A DNA stretch of 64,000 nucleotides from positions 200,319 through 264,318 of the forward strand of contig ML769422.1 of NCBI GenBank assembly GCA_009733575.1. Direction: 5' to 3'. The DNA comes from Gymnopus androsaceus JB14. Lineage: Eukaryota > Basidiomycota > Agaricomycetes > Agaricales > Omphalotaceae. The notes beneath the pieces are model-generated. The model was not told where the DNA came from. It ran no database searches and worked only from the letters and a program-made list of their open reading frames with translations. The translations under genes and the position numbers were made by a program. Numbering within the stretch: the stretch's first letter is position 1; each line of letters begins with the position of its first letter. This document shows, piece after piece, positions 1 to 11,862 of this stretch.

Positions 1-1854
1 ACTTGCGCTGCAGCTGGATGTTGTGCGTCTTTTTATTGAGGCGAATGTCGAACCCTCATCCCCGGATAATAACACTCTATGCTGGTCTACTAGCTCAAGC
101 TAGCCGAGTCGACGAGGCGTTGGAATTCGTGGCGCAGTTCCAATCCAACTCACATCCATATACCGCTATTCTCGCTAATGCTCCTCCTACGGACATGAAC
201 ACGGATCGCATACTATCGACAATGTCCTCGCGAAACATCACCACCGACAAGAGTCTCTTTAATGTTCTTATTAGGGATCAAGCGAGGAAGGCAGGGATTG
301 AAATGGGGACTTCGATAAAGGAGCCAAAGATCACTAGTAGGGATGACGCCTCCGAAATAACTCAAATCTGGGACTCTATCTCCAGAAGCCAAACCACAGA
401 AGATAAGAAAATTGCTTTGGAAAGAGCATTTGTCTTGTATCATGCTTTGTGTAGTGTGGCTACCGAGCATTCTGCGCGCGACGCCGAGTCTACCCACAGT
501 GCCCACTCGTCCGAGGCGTTTAAACCAGATTTCTACACCTATCGTACACTTTGGGGACTACTAGCTAGGAGACCGAAGTGGAAGTTTACAGCTTCTTCAG
601 GAGGAGAGTCAGAGTCTATCATGGAAGAACGCGACGGGGATGAAGAGGATGCGGATGAATCGCCAATCGTACATCCTAGAAAACTCTTTTACGACATGTC
701 GAGGTTTTATCTGTCTGCATTGCCTTCCTTCTCTTCCTCTGACCCTTCCCCGAATTTCCGCTCCTTGTCATCACGGATGCATTCCCCTTCCCGCAAAGTG
801 ATACACACTGCGACACACTCACCGAAATCCGTCTCACAAATGCACCTCCTCATGAACACAGCCCTCCTCACCTTTCTTGCGAGGGGTGATTATCCTGGTG
901 CAATGGTTGTGCTGAGGTATTTCACTGGTGGATCTTTCATATCTCTTCAGTCAACTCGTCCGTCGGTTTCTTTGGACTCATGCGCTCCTCCGATTCGTCC
1001 GTCCAATTCCTCCTCGGGTGGCCTTCGTCGGATATGCCTGAAATCCCCCTCCGAACCTACCGAATCATCCTAACGCACCTACATCATCGTGTGGTTGACG
1101 ATTTGAAGCAGGTCTTGGGATGGCGAAGGCGTAGCAGTCGAAAGAAAGGGAATAATAGCGAAAGTGAACATGGGGGCTAGGTAGCAGGAGTGGTGGACAG
1201 GGAAGCCTCTGGGCCCGGTGGGTTCTCGGACTAGGCGCGAGTGATTTGCGGGGTTTTAAGGCATTGCTTTTTACCCAAACCCCCTCCTCAACAGACACTA
1301 ATTATAGGGGTGAGAGGGCTACCGAGAAGGAGATTGACTCGGCAAAACGAAAAACGCCCCACGAAAAAATCATGGAGCAGATTCTTTCGGTGGCTTTGTC
1401 GCCCATTGTTCACTCAGCTTCCAAGTCTGGCTTAAAGCACATGGGTTCGGCCCTGCCAACGTATGCTCAGATATTCTCTAGCACCGATACTGTTTCGTTT
1501 CCTCCACCCTCACCTTTGCATCCTTCTCGTTCGTCCCGACGTACAGCTCAGTCTGCGTTTCGGTCGTCGTCATATGTGTACGATGATGACGTTGAGAAAA
1601 GTCAACGGGATGCCCCACATCCATTAGAAAATCTAATTCAGCGCGCATGGGTTGTTGGGTACTTCGCCAATCAGCACCGGCATCATCGATCGCTATCTCC
1701 TACTCCTACTCTCAGCGCTTCGAGTACTGGTAGAGGAGATAGTGGGACCCAGACTGAAAGGCAAGAGAGCGAGGAGACCTCCCTTGCCAATGCATTAGCG
1801 ATATTCAAGGAAGAGGTGGAGAAGGCGAAGGGGGAGATGGTTGCTGTCCGTTAA
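1..1854 (+). CDS. PPR-like (pentatricopeptide) protein, 3' part of gene
   Basis: Open from the left edge, so the N-terminus lies outside the window. The first frame (3 to about 916) has helical-repeat character: 'ALEFVAQFQ' and 'GDYPGAMVVLRYF' resemble PPR/TPR helices, and 'PDFYTYRTLWGLLARR' is typical of organellar PPR proteins. Coding then moves to a second frame near 950-1130 ('LRTYRIILTHLHHRVVDDL') and a third from about 1181 to the stop at 1852-1854. A possible second intron is 1131-1180. The first frame change has no conventional intron: 917-950 is only 34 nt and gives the wrong phase, while 886-950 gives the right phase but removes PPR-like residues. The C-terminus has a short charged helix. 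The likely role is RNA binding in mitochondria; this is inferred from family resemblance and no targeting peptide is visible. The gene converges on the AKR gene downstream. Confidence 0.5.
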
Positions 1855-2543
1855 TGTCGGGAGTTGCCATGGGCCTTCTAAGATGGGTAGGGCTCTTCGA
1901 CAACTCTCAACTCTCTGCATCCTCCTCCGCCTTATACTTGTATACTGGGTTCCTCTACTGCAGGCTTTCTGAGCTTCGGCTCACCTTCAACAATGCAAGA
2001 AGGGATGATAGCGCTTCAGGGGAGGAATAGTTCCATGTTCTGAGGCGTGTTCTTAGACGTGTTCGTTGATTTCATTTCGACAATCCGAGCAACCAACTAA
2101 CGCGCCTTTAAAGCCACCGCTTTACCTCTCCCTCTCGCTCCTGCCCTCGACAATCTCCAATCCATTGTTTTGCGCCATTATGTTTCCTGGCCGCGAATGC
2201 CTTGGATGTGGACCTGGTTCGAAACACCAGAAAATGGAAACATGGTTTCCTCTGCAAAACCCGGTTCCCTTCTCCTTGCACTGGGAGTGCAAGGAGGAGG
2301 CAGGACAGGAAGTCCGCCAAGGATTCGTACTTGGTGGAAACCGAGACCGCCTCTACGCCGGTTGATTATGTCAATGTTAGCGGAAACTCTACAGTAGATA
2401 ATGTACCGTCTTGACAAGTAATCCTTGTATGTATCATTCAAACTAGTAATACTGTAGTACTTAATACACTATTCTCATACAATATATGGATTCCACGGGA
2501 CACGTCATAAAACCCTACTGTAGCTTGTAGCTATAGTAGACAA
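1855..2543. other. Intergenic, convergent 3' ends
   Basis: This stretch lies between the convergent stops of the PPR-like gene and the AKR gene. A 70-codon ORF at 2202-2414 on the plus strand ends before an AT-rich stretch. It resembles no family I recognise and may be a chance ORF or an exon relic. Nothing else is visible. Confidence 0.4.
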
Positions 2544-3879
2544 CTACCATCCCAGTTCCTCCACTGTCCAACCCAAAATTATTCCGTCTGGATTGGGCTT
2601 GGCGCTAATGCGTTCTCCATGGTCAAGAGTATCAATCTGCTTTACTTCATCGTGGCTGAGGACAGGAAGCTAGTAACAGGGAATTAGAAACAACGTCCAC
2701 CAACGTCCACCAACGGCTGCTGATACACGTACATTGAGGTTCTCCTTTTGGCGTTCTTCACTTGCACTTTTTGGAACAATCACTATTTCTCTAGCAAGGT
2801 GCCAAGCAAGAATCACTTGATTAGGGGTGGCATTGTGTTTCTGCGCGATTTCCACAATGACGGGGTCGCTTCGTACTTTGTCATAGCCTGATCAGCAGAA
2901 TGAGTCGATCTGAATTGCTACGATGAGAAGCAAGGAAATATACCACTCGGGGTGTACGCTTCAATAACGATGCCCTTGCTTTTACAATACTCCCTGAGCT
3001 CGTTCTGGACAAGGTAAGGATGTAATCTATTTCGTAGTGAGTGTGATTCCGGTACGACTTGTCAAAGATCAACGTACTCGACTTGGTTCACTGCCGGCAC
3101 CACCTTCGCTGTCTTCAGCAGTATTTCCAAGCTGCATATCGATAAGTAAAAAAATTCAAGGCAGTGGATGGCGACTCACGTTTTGATAGAGAAATTACTA
3201 ACACCGATGGCTCTGGCTTTCTTCTGCTCGAAAATCTTCTCAATCTCAGCCCAAACTTCAACGAATGTCGGGCTCGAGACGGGCTTGAACTTTCCATCAG
3301 CATCTTGATCAAGGCACTGTGGCCAGTGGATTAGATACTTCGCAAAAGTAATCGTCAGCAAAGGCATGAAACACAGGAAAAAGCACTCACTAAATCGACA
3401 TAATCTAGTCCTAGGTTCGTCAGGCTCTCATTGAACGCCTCTTGGACGCGACTATGATCGGTAGGGCTTTGATAGAAGAAATTAACATTGATACTAAGCA
3501 TAGGCTGTTTTGACCACTACGTACCGCAACTTGGTAGTGATGAAAACCTCTTCTCGTTTCAGGCCAGATTCCTTGACTGCCAGTCCGACTGACTTTTCAG
3601 TTTCGTACCAACTCGCCGTATCAATGTGTCTATATCCAGCCTGGCAGGCAACGTTGAGGCAAGGTAAAGGCCATTTTGGTCTTGTTGCATACCTTGATGG
3701 CAGTCAAAGTCCAATCCTTCGCCTCTGCTTTTTGCTGTGTGGTGGAACCAGCATACGCACCATTAGCTGAGGGTACATGAGATTGAGTTGAAGATAATCA
3801 AGGAGATGAATAACTCACCGATAACAGGTATTTGAATTCCTGTGGAAAGCGTAGCTGAGTCTCCAGGAAGAAAAGGCAT
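2544..3879 (-). CDS. Aldo-keto reductase (NADPH-dependent, AKR family)
   Basis: Spliced protein of about 300 residues on the minus strand, starting MPFLPGD (ATG at 3877-3879) and ending EELGW (stop 2544-2546). The family order is complete: '[14 protein letters not shown]' carries the catalytic Asp and Tyr, 'VFITTKL' the catalytic Lys, and 'YLIHWP' the catalytic His. '[11 protein letters not shown]', 'NQVE' and the C-terminal cofactor-binding '[17 protein letters not shown]' follow. Several short introns interrupt it; the last precedes the exon encoding '[16 protein letters not shown]'. All exons join in frame, so it appears intact. It would reduce aldehydes or ketones with NADPH in the cytosol; the substrate cannot be told. 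It is divergent from a Zn2Cys6 regulator. A broken copy of its last exon lies at 36033-36154. Confidence 0.85.
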
Positions 3880-4643
3880 CGTTTGAGTGGTAAGATGAGG
3901 GATGTCTAAGATGAGGGATGTTTCCAGCTAAGGTGTGGTATGGGTAAGAATCTCGGGAAGAGATTGACCGATGAATAATCAAGAAATGGGCTCGGGAGCC
4001 GGATCGATTTATACAATACCGCGGTAGTTTCCTTCATCAGTCCTGATTCCATGGGTTGTGCAGCGATAACTGGTAGAGGTCTTCCTTCTACTGATTTCAG
4101 GCTTCGGACCCTGGGAAGTTTGTGGGCATACTTATATAGGAATGGATTTCCCAAGCCACAAATAGCAGCTGTATTTTGGAGAGCAAACTGTATTGTAGCC
4201 TAATTAGCACTGTTTATAAGACCAGTCAGTAACAAAACACAGCTGCTTGTTCACTCTTGGCTCACCGAAGATCTGGGGCCATTGAAGGCGTTCGGATTGT
4301 TTCGCCCAACGGGATATATTTCTTCACGACGATTCAGGACTCGCCCTCAACAGATCTCACCAAACCAAAAGAACGACATCCAGAGGACCTTCTGCGCTAA
4401 AAGAATTTTAACGGTAGTACCGATGGGCACGAACGATGTATAGCATCCAAGTCCTGGCAGTAAAGTACCTGGTAAGTTCTTCGAGGCTTGGGGTTTCAAG
4501 TCAATTAAGCTAACAGTGGCAGAGCTTGTCCTTGCCAAATGCGTAAGAGAGAGCGGCGGGCCAGCGCTTATTAATAACGACATGCCGCGGGTCTACGAAT
4601 GCTTTCGGGACCGGCAGTTTCTTTGACTTCTTTCGTCTTAACG
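3880..4643. promoter_or_regulatory. Shared intergenic region of divergent AKR and Zn2Cys6 genes
   Basis: 764 bp separate the two divergent start codons. Two CCGCGG palindromes (4019-4024 and 4585-4590) are CGG half-sites in inverted arrangement without spacer, a form some Zn2Cys6 proteins bind. Control of the AKR by the neighbouring factor is inference only. Two minus-strand ORFs here (3906-4154, 4347-4583) have no recognisable features. Confidence 0.35.
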
Positions 4644-7600
4644 ATGCCCAGTGATGCTCGCGATGCGAACGCGCGGTCGAAAGCCTCATGCGATGCCTGT
4701 CGTCGTCGGAAGGGTGTGTCTCTATTATACGAATATTAACTCAAGAACTTACAGTAGTATCTTTCACAGTTAAATGTATGAATAAAAAATTTGGTCCATC
4801 CAAGTACATCGATTTACCATCCTCTAGGTGACAGTGCAGAAAGAGGAGAAGGAACGCCGTGTTCCAAGTGCGAGGCCTCAGAGATAGAATGCAAATTCAC
4901 ATACACGCGAAAGGTGCGTTGCCAGTATTTTGTAAGCTTTCATCTCAACTCAGCCTGACAACCTTTAGAAACGAAGACCGAATTTGGCACCGCGTTCGCG
5001 GAAATATGGGATAGACACAGCTCAGGTGTTGGTCGAACATATTGTGTCCTCCTTGGACGACTATTCCATTCCACAAGATTCTGAAACCATCCGGGAAATG
5101 CTTGTTTCATTGGCGAAATACGCCCGATCTCTCGAGTTGCAAATAAAACGACCCTCGAGCTCCCGAGGCGGGAGGACAGCAAATTCTCCCATCGTTCTCA
5201 GTGGAGAATCCACATCGCCAGAGAGCAATAACAGAGTCTCTCCAGATTTCATATCGCTATCGGATACCTCTGACAAGGAGGACAGTGGGGATGAAGGGCT
5301 ATTGGCGGATTTCAAAACGCTTTCCATTGGCCCACAGGAAAGACATTTCGGAAGGTTCAGACTACCGTTTTCCAACTTTCTGATTTCGCAACTTACTTTC
5401 CCTGCCAGGTCGTCCAACTATCTGTTTCTTCATACTGCGATGGAAATAAAGGTGAATCATAGTGACACGGAGGAGAACAAACGTATTGAGAAGATCATAA
5501 TGAGACCAGAATTCTGGCTCACTGATATAGTGAGTTTCTCTACGCTTGAATTAAACCATTATATTAATTGATCATTATCAGTGGAAATGGGTACCAGAGC
5601 CCGAATTACCAGCGTATAAATTTCCGGATAACGATTTGCTATTCGCACTGATCGACATCTACTTCACTGAAATTTCTCCTTATTTATGTCTTCTCCACCA
5701 ATCGACATTCAAAGATGCAGTCGCTTCTGGTATCCACCTCGTGGATCCTAGCTTTGGCGCAACGGTACTAGCAGTGTGTGCGCTGGCTTCGAGGCACTCG
5801 GATGATCCACGCAATCATATAAATCAAACAGACTACGAGCAACTTGTAGGCTGGAAATGGTTTCGCCAAATTCGACTGGTTCGTCCCCACTTTGTCAACA
5901 CAACCTCCGTATACGAGCTTCAGTTGTACTGTGTAGGAATGCTTTCCTTTCTATCATTATTACTCATTGACTGACCTTTTTATTCCAGCTTGCATGCGAG
6001 TTCCTTAGTTCTACAACCATCGCAGATGCGTGTTGGCCGTTAGTTGGACTCGGTATTCGCTTGGCGCAGGAAAGGGGTGCTCATCGAGCTAAACCAGGCC
6101 AGCCCAGAACTCCCGAGAGCGAATTATGGCTTCGAGCGTTCTGGTGCTTGATGGGGATGGATGTGATGCAAGGCCTGAGTTTTGGACGGCCACCCGCTAC
6201 AACGCCCACCGAGTGCGTGAATCGTTGATTCAATCTTGTGAGCCAAAACTTACCCTTGCTTCGACCGTCTAGTTGTGATGTTGAACAGGTTGCGGAATGC
6301 GATGACGAGTTTTGGCGAAGTACCTTCGGAAAACCGTTCGTACAACCTTCGGGAAAACCATCAACCAAGTCATTCGCCGTCCATTACAATAGACTTTTGC
6401 AAATTGCTGGGGCCATTCAACGGACAATTGTCAGTGCCGTTTCTTGCTTCTTTTGGAACACCTATCCTTATCATCTCATAGTATGCTATAAAGAGGTCAG
6501 ACGTAGATCAACTTGAATTTAAACATCACCACGGAACGTCCAATATCGAATGGAACCAGCGAATCGTTGTCAAGCACGATTCCGCTTTAAACGACTGGTT
6601 GGATTCACTTCCGGAGCACCGTAAGTTTCGGTTGATTCTGCTTGCTTCAGTTGATTGGTGTTAAACATGAATCTTCCTCTAGTGCGCTGGGATCCTCATC
6701 GAACCAACCAGGTGTTCTTTTGCCAAACAGTGATTCTTCATACCACGTTTTACTGGGTGCAGATCCAGCTACACAAAAAGTTTGTTATGAGGCTCGCAAG
6801 ACCACCGTGTTCAGAATCTGGTTGCAGTCCAGAATCTGGGACAGGGACAGGGACAGGGACAGGGTCGAACACTAGCAGCTCACCCAACCTTGCCAATTTG
6901 GAGATGAAAATGAGCTTTCCGTCGCTGGCCGTCTGTGCCAACGCCGCACGCAGCACGGTAAACATCGCGCAAGCTCACCATCAGAGGGGATTACATCCTC
7001 TCCCAGGTATACTGTCTCTTCTTGCAAATACCGCTGCGATCCTTCTCGTCACGCTCTGGCGGAGCAAACATACAGCTGGAGGTGGTTCAGCGGCGTCGAG
7101 GAGGGAATTGGCGGATCTACAGAAATGTTTCGCAATACTGAAAGATTATGAAAATAGGCATCAGGCCTGTGGACGTATAGTGTGAGTGAGAGGTAACTCG
7201 AAATTGAGGATAGTTGTACTGATTTGTGTCTGGTCCCCTTGAAGTGATAAATTCTCCGCGCTACTCAGAGCCGAACATCTCGATTCTGCTCCTGACCCTC
7301 CTCAAGCCTCTGGCGTCAAGCGGAACAGACCCGTAGAAGAGGCCGAGGAAGAACAAGATATTACTGTTGCACCTGTGGATTGGCCCTCGGGTGCTTTAGA
7401 AGGGCATTCCTCACTGGTCAATCCGGCAGTGGAACTCAGTGGAAAGACTCCGACTCCTGCTGGTTCTGATTCCGTCTGGAGTGAATTTTACGAGATAATT
7501 AATTCCAACAATCCAACATACAACTCAAACTCGAATGTGTCGGTTAATGGGTTCGTATCTTCTGATAGTGGGTTCGCAACGCGTAGTGCGATTAGTGGGT

Positions 7601-8044
7601 TGGAGATATGGTCAGATCAGGATCCCGTTCCTGCGACGGGCACTGAAGCCAACGGTGGAGCTGGACTCGGTATGCCGGATATTTCTCTTGGGCCTCAAAG
7701 TCAAACGCGGCCTCTGCGACCTGATGAACTGAAAAGCGGACTGTATGATTGTAAGTGGTTCAACTAATATCATTTGCAGACGAGCGAAGCTAATTGCATC
7801 TACAGCGTTATATCTCACGGACGGCGCTACAAACACAGACACAAACATTTTTGGTAGTGTTGCTTCAACAGGCCTTGAGCTTCCGGACCTCAATGGGACC
7901 ACGACGGCGACGACGACGGTGACGGAAACCGGATCCAGCGAGCTTGAACCGATAGCGACTCTGAACACAACCGATCTGGAGGACTGGAATACGTTTATGA
8001 GGAATGTGGATGAAGCGTTGTTTGAGGTTGGGGTTGGACGTTGA
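4644..8044 (+). CDS. Zn2Cys6 transcription factor with fungal-specific TF domain
   Basis: ATG at 4644 opens an exon ending inside the zinc cluster. The cluster completes only if a 6-nt microexon (4770-4775) is included: exon 4644-4713, intron 4714-4769, microexon, intron 4776-4827, exon from 4828. This gives residues 16-47 as C-X2-C-X6-C-X10-C-X2-C-X6-C, canonical for DNA-binding fungal regulators. A linker region follows ('LVSLAKYARSLELQIK'), then the middle-homology domain: 'LFALIDIYFTEISPYLCLLH', 'GWKWFRQIRLV', 'ELWLRAFWCLMGMDVMQGL', 'FGRPPATTPT', 'ECDDEFW'. The exons run through about ten introns to the stop at 8042-8044 without lesions. A GGGACA repeat at 6838-6864 encodes a Gly-Thr run. 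It is a nuclear regulator; its target is unknown, with the divergent AKR a candidate. Confidence 0.85.
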
Positions 8045-8647
8045 TCTGATCTGATCGAACGAGCCGTAGCCGTATACTGTACATAGAGAGCACCATAACC
8101 ATAAGATTTGTAATTGTAAGATATTCTCAAGTAGCCTTAGTAGGTATTGAAGTTGTTATTATCATGATAATCGAGTTGTTGAAGAAATAACCAACACCTG
8201 GTCTTCGATCGTGATATGAGATACGAGGCTACAATCTAATATGAAGATAGTCGATTGTTATACTGCTTCAGCTGGGGGTCCACATCGGAGCACTATTTAA
8301 GATATGATTAAATCTCAAAAGGATCAGTTACTTGCATGCAATCAGCCTTCTCACTTGTAAAGACTCATTGAACACCTAGTAATAATTTTTAGTAATTCTT
8401 CAATCGCGAATTCAACCTCACAGATTCAGCAGTAATGGAAATCAGTCATTATCAGGACCGCGAAATTCGAATCGAAGATTCATGATAAGTACATAGTACA
8501 ATGACGGGCCACCAAACAGCTGGAATAGGCAGTACATGGCAACCCATACGCCTTACGCGCCCAACACATTCCCACCCTCATCCTAACCTAACGGACACTG
8601 CCACAAGGCCCAACAGCATCTTCTCTTTCTCTCCCATTCATTCTAGA
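8045..8647. other. Intergenic
   Basis: AT-rich 3' region of the regulator gene followed by the 5' region of the CUE gene. A CT-rich stretch (about 8610-8645) just before the start codon resembles a fungal core promoter. No gene is seen. Confidence 0.4.
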
Positions 8648-11600
8648 ATGGCCTCATACAAGTCAGCTCTCCGTCCAGCGGGCACAACAAACACGACAGA
8701 CCTTGCCTCAAAGGCTCGACAGCTCCAAGAGTTTTTTCCGAATTGGTCGCAAGATGGTGCGTTTTTTTCTTTGTTAAAAAAATGAAATTCGCGTCTAATG
8801 GTTGTGGTGTACAGACCTCCAATCCGTACTGGTGGAAGTAAACGGAGATGTGGAGGTTGCTGCTACGAGGATCAGCGACGGTGGGCTACTCGTTTTCTTT
8901 ACATTGGTTGATATTTACTTTCTTTCTTGCAGGCAAAGCAGAGCAATGGGGCTCCGTCTCGCGCAAAAAAGACAAAAAACCAGCAGGCATCAACCCACAC
9001 CCACACAAGGACGGAGCTCCTCCCTCTCCTTCTTTGAGAAGCGCAGGTGGACTCGGAGGTCGAGGCGGAGCTCGTGGCGGAGGTGGGAGAGGTGCAGCCA
9101 GAGGAGGTGCAGCTAGGGGCGGGGCTCGTGGTGGACGAGGAGGGTACTCGAATCAGAATGGGCATGGACATGGGCATGGGCACAGCCTGAGCAAGGCTGA
9201 CAACAAAGCTGTCGGTGTTGACGCGCCTGCACCTGTGGTCCTGGAAGAGTCTGCTACTCCTGCTACTTGGGAGGAATCAAACCCAAAGTCGAAGCCGGAA
9301 GAAGTGGCGGAGGGAGCTGCTTCAAATGGCCATGGTGCGACTACTAATCTAAAGGACACTCCGACTACCACTGCGACTACAGCTGCCCTAAACGGTGCTC
9401 GTTCTACTCCCCCTCCCCCAACTCCCCCTCCCGCCGCTCACGCCAAACGCCCCCTGCAGCCCGCCACTTCAAAACTTTCCTGGGCTCAGATTGCTCGACC
9501 GCAGGAAAAACCCGCTCCAGTTCAGGCTCCAATCGTACAACAACAACCACCTCCTCCACCTCCCCCCGAAGAAGAAGCAGTTCCTACCCCCGCACCTGAA
9601 CCAGAGCCTTCTATTTCCACAGGCTGGGAAGATCCTACCACCGTTCAAACGCCTTCGTTCGACCAAGAGCCAGAACCAGAACATGTCGAGCCATCTCGGG
9701 AACCAGAGCCAGAGCCAGAGCAGCCCCAACCCGTCAGTATCCCTGACCCCATCCCCTCTGCCGCACCCGAACCAGCACCACCCTCGCCTCCAGCACCAGT
9801 ACCGTCGACTCCCTCAAAGGTCGCCGCCCGTCCAGCGCCTATCCCACAACGCAACAGCACGCGCTACTCCAATTACGCCAAAATCGCTAGCGATCAAGGC
9901 GGAGTTGTGATGCCTCCTACGCCGTTTGGGGGGACTAGTAGTGGTATATCCTTTGGATCTGCTGGTGTGGAGAAAGTTGGGATGCAATTTGGGAGTCTTG
10001 GGCTGGGTGGGAGTGGGAGTGGAGAGATGGAGGACGAGACTGAGGCTGAACCGGAGCGAAAGGCTGAGCCAGAACCTGAACGGAAGCCAGCAGCAGAGCC
10101 TGAGCCAGCGCCTGCACCTGCACCTACAACGCCTCTCCCTCAGCAGCTTCAGCAACAACAACAACAACAGGCAGCTCCAGCTACGCACTACTCTCAACAT
10201 GGTTTACCAACCCACACTTCGCAGGTGCAGGCGGCGCCTAGTCCGCAGGCCCCACAAGCACAAGTAGCTCAGGCAACACCGAGCTATCTCGACCAGACTT
10301 ATAGCAGTGCTGGCTTCCATACACATACGCCTACTCCACCTTCGGAGAATAATGGCAATGGGTATCAAAGCGCGTTTGGATTGGGTGGTGGTGCTCTCTC
10401 AGGTCTCGGAGGCCTCGGTGGCCTCGGAGGAGGACAAGGACAAGGACAGCAGAGTCCGAGTGCGTTTGATAATTATGCCTCGTATGAAGGTGGCAGGTTC
10501 TACGACTCGTACCAACCCAACAACGTCTTTGGTGGCCGAAGCGTCCTCGGCGATGATCTCAAGGGTGGTCCACCTTCCACGACTTCCACTTCGCAGTCGC
10601 AGTCGACTACCTCCATCCTTCCCCCGTCCTCATCACAATCACAATCCTCCACACCCGCCACCTCCGTTTCTTCTCCCCAAAACCAAGCTCAAAATCAGGC
10701 TCAGCAAGCCCAACAACCAGCGGGATATCACCCATCCGCTCCGGTACCGACATACTACTACCAGCCCTTCCCACACCAAAACTCGTACTATGGTGCACCG
10801 AATCCGTACAACACACACCCAGCGCACGCGGCGTCGGTGCATTCGGGGTATGGACAGATGGGTGTCAGTGGAATGGGTCTAGGCGGTCAAATGGGGAGCA
10901 TGGGCGTTAGTGGCATGGGTCAGATGGGGTTGGGGGTAGGTGGTGGCATGGGTGTGAGTGGCATGGGTCAGATGGGTCAGATGGGTTTAGGTGGTGTAGC
11001 ACCGTACCCCGGTATGGGTGTCGGCAAATACCCAGCCCATGCCCCAGGAATGTATCCCCCTGGTCCCCCAGCGGGTCTAAGTCCGGGGCCGGGGAGTGCA
11101 CCGAGTCCTGCACATAAACCTTCACCGGCTCCTGGGATGCACGCGCACTCACACGGAGGACACGGAGGACAAGGACATGGATTGAGCGGCCTAAGCCAGT
11201 ACGGCGGGGGTTTGTACGGACAGCAGCAACAGCAGCAGCAGCAAGGGTACGATGACTATCAACAACAACCACAGCAGCAGCAAGGTCTAGGTGGTCATCA
11301 GCAAGGGTTAGGTGTAGGCCTGGGTGCTCACCAGCAACAACAACACACGTCTCTAAGCGGTCTAGGAGGTCTAGGAGGACAGGATTACTCGAAGCAGTTG
11401 TACGGCGTAGGCGGTCAGAGCCAAGCCGGGGGATTGCAGGGATACATGAGTGGCGCTTCTGGTGTGGTTCCGCGAGGGAGCGGAGGATCCCCGGAGACGG
11501 CATACAAGCCTTATGGTGGTGCACCCAAGGACGTTGGCGTCGGTGTGGGCCGAGGGAACGTTAACCAAGGCCAGGCACAGTCTGCACAGTCCCAAGGTCA

Positions 11601-11862
11601 ATCCCAAGGACAGGGTCAGCCCCAAGGTCAAGCGCAAGGAGGGTTCTATGGAGGGGGGAACGCAGGTGCGAATGCCAATGCGAATAGGTATGGGGGAGTT
11701 GGTGGTAGTACCGCTGGTGTCGGAGGTGTAGGAGGAGCTGGCGGAGGAGTGTATCCCCAACAACAACACCAACAGCAGCAGAACGCGCACGCGCAACACG
11801 ATGCCGGGGCTGGATATTATTATCAGCAGCATCAGCAGAGGCAGCAGGCATATTGGCAGTGA
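8648..11862 (+). CDS. CUE-domain, Gln/Gly/Pro-rich protein (Def1-like)
   Basis: Three exons (8648-8756, 8815-8880, 8933-11862) give 1034 residues. The N-terminal ~60 residues form a CUE-type ubiquitin-binding domain: 'ARQLQEFFPNWSQ', then 'DLQSVLVEVNGDVEVAATRI', followed by 'EQWGSV'. This layout (N-terminal CUE, WxxV, then a long disordered tail) is that of fungal Def1, which promotes RNA polymerase II ubiquitination and degradation after DNA damage. The rest is low complexity: an RG-rich block ('GGRGGARGGGGRG'), Glu-Pro repeats, poly-Gln tracts (around 10150-10170, 11220-11280, 11760-11780) and Met-Gly repeats of the form 'GMGVSGMGQMG' (10850-11000). The start is fixed by the CUE domain and good splice sites. 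Confident for the CUE domain, less so for Def1 orthology. Confidence 0.75.

Noticed and set aside
4347..5182. Minus-strand ORFs near the regulator start
   Set aside because: They overlap the zinc-cluster exons and have no motif.
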